From the NCBI GenBank assembly GCA_029881725.1, contig JAOUMB010000011.1, forward strand, positions 1-64,000: a stretch of 64,000 nucleotides of DNA. The letters run 5' to 3'. Shown here piece by piece: positions 1 to 7,846 of the stretch. The notes under the pieces were generated by a model. It saw only the letters and a program-made list of their open reading frames with translations. It did not search any database and was not told the origin of the DNA. Position 1 is the first letter of the stretch; every line of letters begins with the position of its first letter. A program made the translations under genes and the position numbers. Source of the DNA: Nitrospirota bacterium (lineage in GTDB: Bacteria; Nitrospirota; JACRHL01).

Positions 1-78
1 CCCTACGAGGTGTTCGTGAAAGGGCTGCCGAAGCCCGAAGTCGAGGAGAAGGCAGCGGCGAAGAAGAAAGCCGCTTAA
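1..78 (+). CDS. C-terminal tail of a probable IS transposase (partial)
   Basis: An open frame enters from the left edge and ends at TAA 76-78. It encodes a 25-residue tail beginning PYEVFVKGLPKPEVEE and ending in a Lys/Ala-rich stretch. The PYEVFVKGLPKP segment resembles the C-terminal end of integrase-core (IS481/IS3-like) transposases, where a TPY-x-F motif precedes a basic tail. This is recalled similarity, not a search. The position supports it: the frame stops just before a hairpin and a terminal-repeat-like sequence that breaks pglX. The rest of the gene is outside the window. Confidence 0.45.
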   Translation, partial: PYEVFVKGLPKPEVEEKAAAKKKAA

Positions 79-82
79 ACCA

Positions 83-104
83 ACACCCGCCAGGGGGCGG
101 GTGT
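83..104 (+). terminator. Hairpin after the transposase tail
   Basis: A perfect 9-bp stem (ACACCCGCC at 83-91, complement at 96-104) with loop AGGG lies 4 nt after the transposase stop. There is no T-tract, so it may be a weak terminator or a structure shielding the IS from outside transcription. Confidence 0.4.
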
Positions 105-127
105 CAGGTAATTACTGTCACTGTACA
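102..127. repeat. Putative terminal end of the insertion sequence
   Basis: Read from the pglX side, the element would begin with TGTACAGTGACAGTAATTAC and continue inward. Many IS families start with TGT. PglX homology stops at this point (about position 128), which places the IS/pglX junction here. The other IS end is outside the window, so the inverted repeat and target duplication cannot be confirmed. Confidence 0.45.
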
Positions 128-2461
128 AACATTCTGCCAATGGCCCAGGTTGAAAGGCACTTTCACAAGTGTGGCGTTGGTAACTTTTAGACTCTGATCA
201 ACCTGCCTTACCACCTCGTTGTATTCGGAGGAAGAACAAAAGCACCAGATGGCGGGAAGGTTTGCCTCGTCTTTCGGGACAATAACTGCGACATTCTGGT
301 GAAAGCGCTCTTTCCCATAATGGTAGGCGAACAATGTTCCCATTCGGTGGATTGCAACACCGGGTCTACCGACGGCCTTTAGGCCTTTTGTTGGATAGGC
401 TGTTGGGAGGGAAAGTAGCAGTCCGTTTCCCTGCTCCCATTTAACCAGCCACGACCACCCGTCAAACCCATGAAACCTGTCGGGCGTTGCTTGCAGGAAT
501 TCCCAGGTAGCCTTGTCAACGCTTCCCTGCTCCCAAAAGGCTTCGACAAACATGGGGTCGTCGCTGGTTTGCATCCCAACTAGCCCATCAGCATATTTAC
601 TCAGGGTAGACTGCTCCGCAGTTTCCTCAAGCGCAATCCGCGCATCTGGATTCCCTAACTGACCCCGCTGCCCCACCGCCACCACCTTGTCAGCGATCAG
701 CTTTGCAGCCTTCTCTCTCGCCGTGCGCGGTTCACTCACATCCAGGCCGTGTATTTGCTGCCCGGTGTCGGGCCGAGCATGGGTGAGGGTAAGCAACTGG
801 ACGTTGAAGTCCCACATTGGAGTTTGAAACCCTTTTGCACCCAAGCGCACCAGCAGGTTCCATGTCTCTCGAGTCAGGAGACGCTCACGCTGCTTCTTAT
901 AGCTGGTGAGGAACAGCCAATTCTGGGGCATTACGATCTGGGTGACGCCCCCCTCACTGCACATTTCTAGCAAGCGCTCCAGGAATACGTTGGCCAAGTC
1001 GTTCTTGGCGTTGGCGTAGCGCTTGGCGCAGAACTCCTTGAGCGCATCCGTCTGCTTGCCCCTCGCCAGATATGGCACGTTGGTGATGACCAAGTGGTAA
1101 CGCTGGCCCAACAGGTGCGCAGCCACGGCCAAACCCTTGGCGGCAATGGCCGTCTCCTCGAACTCCACCTCTCCCTGGTGTTCCGTGAGGGCGATTTCCA
1201 ATGTCTTCTGAAGCTCGTCGAAACCGGCCGTGAACAGGTTCTCCCGCACCGCCCGGCGGGGATCGATGAGGCTGCCCAAGAGTGGCGCCTCGCGGAACGT
1301 GTCGTACAGGTCCATCATACCGGTGCGCAGGTCCTCGTCCCCGCCGGCCAACTCCAGCCACGCCTCCCGTTTGCCCGTCACTGGCTGACCGCACCAGGCC
1401 AGGTTCAGGGACGGCAGCGGGCGGTACTCGCCGGCACCGGGGTAGCGCCACGCCTCCAGGGCCAGGGCGAAGGCGGCGATTTCCACGCAGCGCCGGTCAA
1501 TCTCCAGGCCGTGGAGGTTGTCCCGCAGCACGGCGTCCACCGCCTCCCGCGCCGCAACCCCCTCCAGTGCCATGCGCATGGGCACCAGCAGGTGGAACGC
1601 CGCCACCAGGAAGTGCCCCGACCCGCAGCACGGATCGAGCAGCTTGAATTCGGTCAGGTCGTCCGGCCACGCGGGGAAGGTCCCCGCCGCCGGTGTGCCG
1701 TCCTCCAGCGTGCGCAGGTAGGTGAGCTTCACCGGGCAGGCACTGTCGGGATGCCGGCTAACCCACCACGCCCCCAGGGAGTTGTGCAGGAGGAACCGCA
1801 CCATGTAAGGCTCGGTGAAAAGCTGGGTGACCGCCGGCAGCTCGTCCGCACCGATCTTCACCTCCGAGGCGTTGACCTCCTCCTTCCGCTTGCTCTGCCA
1901 GAACTGGTAAACCCACCCCAGGGCGTCCGTCGCCTCGAAAGTCTCGGCGGGGAGCCCCTCCAGCAGCTTTTCCAGCTTGATCCGGTGTTCGCGCGCGAAG
2001 GTGACCCCGAAGGCCGGGTGACCGGCGCGGAAAACCTGGGGCAGCATCCGCTGGGCGAAGCGGCCAGCGAGGGTCCACGGGTCGGTGCTCTGCTCCTTGG
2101 CGAGGTGCTCACACTCCTCCAGGGTGATTGCGACCCCCAGCTCTGGCTCCATCAGTAGGTGGTTCTCGGCCAGGAACCGGGCGAATAGCATCCGGTGCCA
2201 GTGCTCATAGGCACACTCCTGCACCAGGTGGCCGATTCCTTGCGTGCCTGCCTTGGGGTCACGCGGATCTCCGAGTTGCCGGCCATGTGCCCGCAAGCGG
2301 TTCCGTAGCGTGCGCTGGTCCACCCCCATGTGGCCGTAGGGCTCGTGGTGGTGGACCGCCAGCGCCTCCAGGGCGGCCCGTGCCCCCTCCTCGGCCACGT
2401 CCCGGGCCTGAACGATCACGCGGGAGAGTTGGCTACGAAGCTCTGAGGACAGGACTGGCAT
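104..2461 (-). CDS. pglX: BREX adenine-specific DNA methyltransferase PglX, 3'-truncated by IS insertion
   Basis: PglX is the site-specific N6-adenine methyltransferase of BREX phage defence; it marks host DNA and is needed for exclusion. Seen: SAM-binding motif I DPCCGSGHF (residues 276-284) and the motif IV region as NVPY (461-464) in place of canonical NPPY. The start is ATG 2461, with AAGGGGG 5 nt upstream and 10 nt after the original end of brxC. The frame is 785 aa against roughly 1,150-1,200 for complete PglX. The last recognisable residues are HWQNV, after which seven residues come from the IS end. The C-terminal part, which in this family contributes to target recognition, is lost, so the product is probably inactive or altered. 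Confidence 0.85.
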   Translation of the reverse strand: MPVLSSELRSQLSRVIVQARDVAEEGARAALEALAVHHHEPYGHMGVDQRTLRNRLRAHGRQLGDPRDPKAGTQGIGHLVQECAYEHWHRMLFARFLAENHLLMEPELGVAITLEECEHLAKEQSTDPWTLAGRFAQRMLPQVFRAGHPAFGVTFAREHRIKLEKLLEGLPAETFEATDALGWVYQFWQSKRKEEVNASEVKIGADELPAVTQLFTEPYMVRFLLHNSLGAWWVSRHPDSACPVKLTYLRTLEDGTPAAGTFPAWPDDLTEFKLLDPCCGSGHFLVAAFHLLVPMRMALEGVAAREAVDAVLRDNLHGLEIDRRCVEIAAFALALEAWRYPGAGEYRPLPSLNLAWCGQPVTGKREAWLELAGGDEDLRTGMMDLYDTFREAPLLGSLIDPRRAVRENLFTAGFDELQKTLEIALTEHQGEVEFEETAIAAKGLAVAAHLLGQRYHLVITNVPYLARGKQTDALKEFCAKRYANAKNDLANVFLERLLEMCSEGGVTQIVMPQNWLFLTSYKKQRERLLTRETWNLLVRLGAKGFQTPMWDFNVQLLTLTHARPDTGQQIHGLDVSEPRTAREKAAKLIADKVVAVGQRGQLGNPDARIALEETAEQSTLSKYADGLVGMQTSDDPMFVEAFWEQGSVDKATWEFLQATPDRFHGFDGWSWLVKWEQGNGLLLSLPTAYPTKGLKAVGRPGVAIHRMGTLFAYHYGKERFHQNVAVIVPKDEANLPAIWCFCSSSEYNEVVRQVDQSLKVTNATLVKVPFNLGHWQNVCTVTVIT

Positions 2462-2471
2462 AAGTTCCCCC

Positions 2472-2642
2472 TTACGAAATCACCACCGGACCGTCTTTGA
2501 GCTTGCCGGCCAGCGCCTTACGGGTCTCGTCCAGCCAGGCTTCGACATCCTCCTGGGTGCGCAGGGTGCCGCTGGTCAGCTTCATGCGCTGGATCTTGGG
2601 CTCCAGCAGCCTCTCCGCCTCCAGTCGGGCATCGGCGAACTG
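2472..2642 (-). pseudogene. brxC: Detached 3' end of brxC downstream of a premature stop
   Basis: Directly after the TAA at 2643-2645 the same frame stays open for 56 codons to a second TAA at 2472-2474. The translation begins QFADARLEAERLLEPKIQRM and ends GPVVIS, which reads like the natural BrxC C-terminus. The natural stop sits 10 nt before the pglX start, as expected in this operon. The intact gene would encode about 1,148 residues, so this is a nonsense mutation and not the native end. Confidence 0.75.
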
Positions 2643-5600
2643 TTATGGCAAAGCCTGGGTCTTGGTCACCCAGCCGTCCAGGGGAATGCGATCAAGCGAC
2701 TCCAACACCTGCTGGTCGGCACCCAGCGCGCCCTTGTCCAGCTTGGTCACGCCCACCCGAGCAAGGATGGCGACGCGGTCACCCTCCTTGATCTTCTGCC
2801 AGCACTCCGCGCCCTCCAATGCCGCCATCTCGGCGTCGAAGGTCTTCTCATACACCGCATGTCTGGCGGTAACCTCCTGCCGCAGCCCGTCCACAAGCGC
2901 CTTGGTCAGGTTCGGCACCGGATCAGACTCGTCCAGCAGGCTGCGCTCGGAGAGCACGGCGTCGTACTGCGGCTGGATCTCACCCCCAAACACCTGACCC
3001 TCCGCGTGCCCCATGAAGGCAGACAGGCGCTGAAAGGCAGGCAGGCGTTTCTCGGCCAGGGCCCTGGCCTTTGTCCACTGCTCCAGGTTGGCCGTAAGGT
3101 CGGCCTGCTTCTCGACGATGGCTAGCAACTGCTCGTTACCGGCCAGAGAACGCAGTTCGGTCAGGTGCCCGGTGCCGGGCCGCTGCGGCAAGGGCGGCTC
3201 GCCTCCGGCCCCGCTGGCAAGCTCCAAAAGTCTGTCCAGCAAGGGAGCTGCCGCGGCTCCCTCCTCGTTGGGCTTGCACGGAATGCCCGCCTGCTGGTAA
3301 AGCTTACGCAACGCCAGGCGCTGGTGGGTGGTGACGGTCGCCGACTCGACCCGGAAATCCGTCTGGGAGACCTTGGCCTGGTCGAGTCCTCTCGGCTGCA
3401 ATGCCACGCCGCCGCTGGCGGCACGGAGGTGCCCCCCGGCAAACAGGCTGATCAGAGCGGCGTCAACCGCGTCCCGTGGCCAACCGTAGGGCGCCTCGGA
3501 AAAATGCGCGCGCACGTCCTTGCCCTTCTTGCCGGATCCAATGAAGGAACGCACCGCCGAGCAAACGGAATGGTCCTCGGTCTTGCCGTTGAAGTCGATC
3601 GCCTCCAGAGGATGCTCGGCACCCTCCCTGGCCCGCTCGATCACCTTCGGCCAGTTCTTGTGGTCGGCCTGGGCAAATTCGTGGAACAGACGGTCCAGCG
3701 ACGCCTCGGCAGTAGCCTGTATTTTCTCGACCAGGGTGGTTTCAAAGCGCTCGTTGCCGCCACCCTGGATCACCTTGGCGCCATCGATGACGCTGGCAAT
3801 CAGCGTCTTGCGGGTGCGCTCGGCTTCCAGCAGGCGGGTCCGCATGGCCTCCTGGGCCTCTTCCCCTTCCTTGGTGCCGGGGACTCCCTTGAAGTCCAGG
3901 GTCTCCTTGGCCGCCGTCTCCTCGGCGATCGCCTTGCGGAGCGAGTCGGATTGCGCCTTGGGGATGAACACCGAAATGACCGGACTGTCCGGACCCGCCG
4001 CACGGGCATCGGCGACCACCGACTTAGCCTCGGTCGACCATTCGTCCCGGATCCACACAGGGATGTCGTGTCCGGTGGGGGCTGGGGCCTCCGAACCAAA
4101 GTAAAGGGAAAGCTTGCGTGGTTCCTTGCATTTGCCGTGCGTGAGCTTGAGCGAGCCAACCGCCACCTGGACTGCCCCCGTGAGGTGCTGGCCTCGTTTG
4201 CTGCCCATCCGCGCCGTGTCGTTTGACAACGTGTCGCGTCGGTTGCGGAACTCCTGCTCCCATTCACTGCTCTCGCGCGTTTGCAGGCTGAACTCGTTGT
4301 CCACCTTGATCAGTGTGCCGGTCTGGACCAAGGCGTCGAGCAGTTGCGGTACCTTGGCGCGCAACGCCGAGCTTCGGCCCGCAAGGTCGGATACCAGCAG
4401 GTCCGAAAGGGTTTCAGCCGTGGCCCGGACGCCGATGTCGACGCCCGGATCACGCGGGATCTTGCGGATCAGGAACACCAACGCGCACATGCGCGACCTG
4501 AGCTTGCCATCCTCGGTGCCGTCGTCCTGCCGCCGGATGATCTCGTGGATTTCCCGCAGGAGGACGCCGGATTGCAGCAGGTTCGCGGCGAGTTCATCAA
4601 ACAGGAAGTCAGCCGGGACCACCGTGCCCAAAGGGGCGTCGGCGGTCTGCCGGATGGCGTCATACACGATGCGCAACTGGGTCCGCAGCTGCCCGGCCGT
4701 GCCGGCCTTGTCCACGGCCCGCAACACGTGTTCCCAGAACCGGCGCCGGACCGGCAGGAGCGGGTAGTCGTCCACGACAACCGCCTTGTCCTCCGTCCGG
4801 GGACCGATCTTGGTTCCGGTAAGCTGGCGGTCGATTTCACCGGAGTTGGCTTCGAGGACCGACTTTACCGCCGTGATCCGGTCGGGGCGTTTGGCGAGAA
4901 CCACGCGGCGGGTCACGGTTTCCACATCGTGGTCCGATAGCTCCACGTTGACCGTGAAGCGGCCTTGCAACCGCTGGAGCGCCGGCGTTCCGGACAAGGC
5001 CGTCTGTCCCGTACCGACGAACAACAGGCGGTCTCCAAAGCGCTTGCTGCAGGCCTCCACCACCTCCTGCACCACATAGGACCGCGCCGTATCCTCGCCG
5101 ATGTACTGCTGGACCTCGTCGAGAATGACCACCGTACAGGGCATTTCCATACCTGCCGGGGCGAGCACGTCCTGCATGGCGCCCACGAACTCATCGTTGG
5201 TGATGTCCTTCGGCTTGGGGAACTGGGCCCGCAAGCTCGTCTTGGCTTCGCGCTCGTCTGCCGCAAAGGCGGGGTCCGCCGCGAGTAAGGCCTTGGCGAT
5301 CAGCGGGCTGACATAGAGGTCGTTCAGTTCCCGGCGGAAGTCGCGTCCCGCTTCCTCCACCTCCGCACAGACCTGGTCGTACATCCCGTTTTTCTTGAGC
5401 CACAGGCAGAAGCGAGCCTGGGGGTAGCTCTCTGGCAGCTCGGCCGACTTGAACACGATGCCGAGGAGCGCGAGCCGCACACTCTCACCCGATCCAGACC
5501 CGAGGGTGCCCGCTGCGGCGCGTAGACCTCCGTAGCGCTTGCCCAAGGTGGACATCTCCTTGAGCAGGTCCAACACATCATCGGGCAGCCGCGCCAGACC

Positions 5601-5918
5601 GCGGGCGGTTGCGCCGTCTTCCAGAAAGGTGTAGTCGACCCACAGGTAGCGGAGCATCTTCACGAGGTGCGATTTGCCGCTGCCAAAGAACCCGCTCACC
5701 CACGCTGCCGGCTGTTCCGGCTGCCCAATATTGGTGGTGTAGGACTCGAGAATCCTGACCAACCCCCGCTGGTACTCGCCTTCACAGACAAAGTGCTCCA
5801 GCTCGAACCGGAGGGTAAGACGTTCCTCATCCGTCAGGACGTCGGTAACGGCCGCCACGCCGTTATTCAACAGCGCGATCGAATCCGGGTCGCGCTGGTA
5901 GATTTCACGATTGTTCAT
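2643..5918 (-). CDS. brxC: BREX ATPase BrxC (P-loop), ended by a premature stop
   Basis: BrxC is the large P-loop ATPase of type-1-like BREX. Seen: Walker A GFFGSGKS at residues 76-83, within a typical BrxC N-terminus starting MNNREIYQRDPDSIALLNNG, and a long helical C-terminal half. It starts at ATG 5918, overlapping the end of brxB by 4 nt (ATGA), which indicates translational coupling. The frame is 1,091 aa and ends in an in-frame TAA, with 56 further family-like codons following. Loss of the last 5% of the protein may or may not abolish function. Gene order brxA-brxB-brxC-pglX matches BREX type 1. Confidence 0.9.
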   Translation of the reverse strand: MNNREIYQRDPDSIALLNNGVAAVTDVLTDEERLTLRFELEHFVCEGEYQRGLVRILESYTTNIGQPEQPAAWVSGFFGSGKSHLVKMLRYLWVDYTFLEDGATARGLARLPDDVLDLLKEMSTLGKRYGGLRAAAGTLGSGSGESVRLALLGIVFKSAELPESYPQARFCLWLKKNGMYDQVCAEVEEAGRDFRRELNDLYVSPLIAKALLAADPAFAADEREAKTSLRAQFPKPKDITNDEFVGAMQDVLAPAGMEMPCTVVILDEVQQYIGEDTARSYVVQEVVEACSKRFGDRLLFVGTGQTALSGTPALQRLQGRFTVNVELSDHDVETVTRRVVLAKRPDRITAVKSVLEANSGEIDRQLTGTKIGPRTEDKAVVVDDYPLLPVRRRFWEHVLRAVDKAGTAGQLRTQLRIVYDAIRQTADAPLGTVVPADFLFDELAANLLQSGVLLREIHEIIRRQDDGTEDGKLRSRMCALVFLIRKIPRDPGVDIGVRATAETLSDLLVSDLAGRSSALRAKVPQLLDALVQTGTLIKVDNEFSLQTRESSEWEQEFRNRRDTLSNDTARMGSKRGQHLTGAVQVAVGSLKLTHGKCKEPRKLSLYFGSEAPAPTGHDIPVWIRDEWSTEAKSVVADARAAGPDSPVISVFIPKAQSDSLRKAIAEETAAKETLDFKGVPGTKEGEEAQEAMRTRLLEAERTRKTLIASVIDGAKVIQGGGNERFETTLVEKIQATAEASLDRLFHEFAQADHKNWPKVIERAREGAEHPLEAIDFNGKTEDHSVCSAVRSFIGSGKKGKDVRAHFSEAPYGWPRDAVDAALISLFAGGHLRAASGGVALQPRGLDQAKVSQTDFRVESATVTTHQRLALRKLYQQAGIPCKPNEEGAAAAPLLDRLLELASGAGGEPPLPQRPGTGHLTELRSLAGNEQLLAIVEKQADLTANLEQWTKARALAEKRLPAFQRLSAFMGHAEGQVFGGEIQPQYDAVLSERSLLDESDPVPNLTKALVDGLRQEVTARHAVYEKTFDAEMAALEGAECWQKIKEGDRVAILARVGVTKLDKGALGADQQVLESLDRIPLDGWVTKTQALP

Positions 5919-6478
5919 GGGGCGTGCACTCCGTCATGTGCCGTGATCGGAACCGCAAGGTAATTCCAGCCATCACGTGCGTCCAGCAAACGATAATTGT
6001 TGTTTTCGTAATCACCTGGAAAGAAAACGACGATCCGACCCCGGATATCGTTCTCAACGTCTTTCATAAGGTCGGAAACATGCGCAAACCCAAGAAGTGA
6101 CGCCAGGCCAAACACGGCCACCACGGTCTGTTCATCCGCATCGTCAGCGGTGAGTTGCCGCCGGACCCGCTCTGCAACGTGCTCCCGAAACTCCTCTTCC
6201 AGTTTTAGGCCGAGATCTTCCGGGTAGTTGAAGTACTCCTCTTGGTATTCGGTAGCCCCCATCCATTCCGGGAAAGCGGGGGTAAGATCGCATTCCTTCC
6301 AGGGGTGGCCGGATTCCTCTGTGGCCAATGCAAATAGCTCCCTCCGCGAGCGCAACCGCCTCTCGTCCGTTTTGTCATAGACCACAAATACGGCCTTCTG
6401 AGCGCCGGCCAAGTCCTTCTGCCACGGCAGTGATATGTAGCTCTTGTAGCTCTCGACAAGCTTCTCGATACGCCCCAT
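5915..6478 (-). CDS. brxB: BREX protein BrxB (DUF1788 family)
   Basis: This 187-aa protein has the size and character of BrxB/DUF1788, a small conserved BREX component of unknown biochemical role. Seen: N-terminus MGRIEKLVESYKSYISLPWQ, a central RRELFALATEES segment, and a C-terminal RIVVFFPGDYENNNYRLLDA segment typical of the family. It begins 5 nt after the brxA stop and its last 4 nt overlap the brxC start. The tight spacing makes brxA-brxB-brxC one translational unit. No catalytic motif is visible. The reading frame looks intact. Confidence 0.88.
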   Translation of the reverse strand: MGRIEKLVESYKSYISLPWQKDLAGAQKAVFVVYDKTDERRLRSRRELFALATEESGHPWKECDLTPAFPEWMGATEYQEEYFNYPEDLGLKLEEEFREHVAERVRRQLTADDADEQTVVAVFGLASLLGFAHVSDLMKDVENDIRGRIVVFFPGDYENNNYRLLDARDGWNYLAVPITAHDGVHAP

Positions 6479-6483
6479 ACCTG

Positions 6484-7290
6484 CTAACCCTCCAACCGTC
6501 CGAGCAACTCGGGGAAAGACACGTCAACAATCGACCCGGACTGTTTTAACTCCAGTAGCCCCAGCCGTTTGGCGTCAGCGGCGAGGTTGATCAGTTCCGC
6601 CGGCGGCGTGTCCAGAACAGCAGCCCAAGGCGTCTCGAAAAGCAGGGGCCCGCGCCGCCCGAGCAGGTAGCCGAGCGCCAAGGCGAACGCGCATGCCGCC
6701 GGCGTAGGTTGCACCCGCTGGCGAATCTTTCGGACACGCCCAGACAGATGGCCGGCCTGCGCCCAGGAGGAAGCCGCGTTTCGGGCCACCTTATCGATGA
6801 TCGATTCATTCATCCGGTGGCCGATTGTGCGCACAAGGTCGTCTGTCAGGCGTTTTCTCGACAACTCCTCGCCAACCGGCGTCCCCAAGATGGTGGGGGC
6901 ACTGGCCCTCAGTAGGGGATCACGCGCCAGCGCTGTAAGCAGGGCGAGGAGGGGTCGGCTTGACTCGTGGTGCCCCCAGATATCCCGCAGGATGCGGAAG
7001 AGGGGAACCGCTGGATCGAGGCCATACAGCTCGCTCAATCTCTGTAGCGAGAGTTTTCGGGTGGCCGAAGTGCGCTTGGCGAGGCAGTTGCCTTCCAGGA
7101 CAGCATGGGCATAGTCAGCTCGCCCCGCCTGGCCCGGAACAACGTCAAGAAGCATGGTGAGCTCCTTGAGCATGATGGTTCGGCTGGTATGGGTACCCTT
7201 GTCGCCGAGCCGGAAGCCCCAACGCTCCGTAATCACGGCTGACCCCGGGCCGAATGCCCCCTGAAAATCAATGCTGGCCAATCTCGTCAT
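6484..7290 (-). CDS. brxA: BREX protein BrxA (DUF1819-like), probable leaderless start
   Basis: This is the first gene of the BREX operon, 268 aa from ATG 7290 (MTRLASIDFQGAFGPGSAV). Position and size fit BrxA, a small helical DNA-binding BREX protein; the sequence itself is divergent and the call rests largely on context. The frame can be extended to ATG 7350, adding 20 residues. I prefer 7290 because a good promoter (TTGACA, 16 nt, TATAAC) lies inside that extension, with its -10 box only 7 nt before ATG 7290, implying a leaderless mRNA. No Shine-Dalgarno sequence precedes either start. Confidence 0.75.
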   Translation of the reverse strand: MTRLASIDFQGAFGPGSAVITERWGFRLGDKGTHTSRTIMLKELTMLLDVVPGQAGRADYAHAVLEGNCLAKRTSATRKLSLQRLSELYGLDPAVPLFRILRDIWGHHESSRPLLALLTALARDPLLRASAPTILGTPVGEELSRKRLTDDLVRTIGHRMNESIIDKVARNAASSWAQAGHLSGRVRKIRQRVQPTPAACAFALALGYLLGRRGPLLFETPWAAVLDTPPAELINLAADAKRLGLLELKQSGSIVDVSFPELLGRLEG

Positions 7291-7297
7291 AAAGTGG

Positions 7298-7348
7298 GTT
7301 ATAGCGGCCAGAATCGGACTGTCAATTTTCGCCGGCAAACTTGCCGGC
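7298..7348 (-). promoter_or_regulatory. BREX operon promoter with upstream palindrome
   Basis: On the minus strand, -35 TTGACA (7320-7325) and -10 TATAAC (7298-7303) are 16 nt apart. Just upstream of the -35 box is an 18-bp palindrome, GCCGGCAA (7331-7338) with spacer AC and its complement TTGCCGGC (7341-7348), flanked by TTTTC/GAAAA arms. The position suits a repressor or activator site. No brxR-like regulator gene is next to it. Confidence 0.55.
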
Positions 7349-7350
7349 AT

Positions 7351-7846
7351 GAAAATCTAGTTATTCGGTTCGTGCTGGCGCATCTCGGCTCTCCGAGCAA
7401 TTACCAGCTCACTTGATTGTCACCTTACCCGTACGATGGCCCTCCTCAACCGCACGGCCGATCGGCGACCAAGGCAGTGGCTACGCTGGTCGAGACTGGC
7501 TCGTTTACCGAACCCCCCTGCAAGCGGCCCGGCCCCGCGAGTGTTTTGCGGCGCACCTCGAACTGCCTCAAGCGGGCACATCGAATCGTGCTGGGTGTTG
7601 CGAGGCCCAGCTCCACTACGGAAAGGCGGGCCAGTTGGCCCACCCTCCGACGGAAATAGGATTCCAGTCGGTTTCCGTTTTTTAGCCAGCCGCAGCCATG
7701 GTGAGAACACCGCCAAGCCCTTTAAACAAGGGCTACTTCGCCATTCCGACTGGATTCAAGGGCGGAAGGAAATCCGACTTTTTGTTTCTCTCTCTGGTGG
7801 AACTTCGCGGCTACGCGACCGCGCAGGGATTTGCCGTGAAGGTACC
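7351..7846. other. Gene-free stretch between brxA and fic
   Basis: No convincing gene is seen here. Overlapping short frames exist in several phases, but none has a good start, known motif or supporting context. A short CGGAAA/TTTCCG inverted repeat followed by six T lies near 7650-7685 and could be a weak rightward terminator. The stretch may contain remnants of a deleted gene, for instance a BREX regulator, but nothing recognisable remains. Confidence 0.5.
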
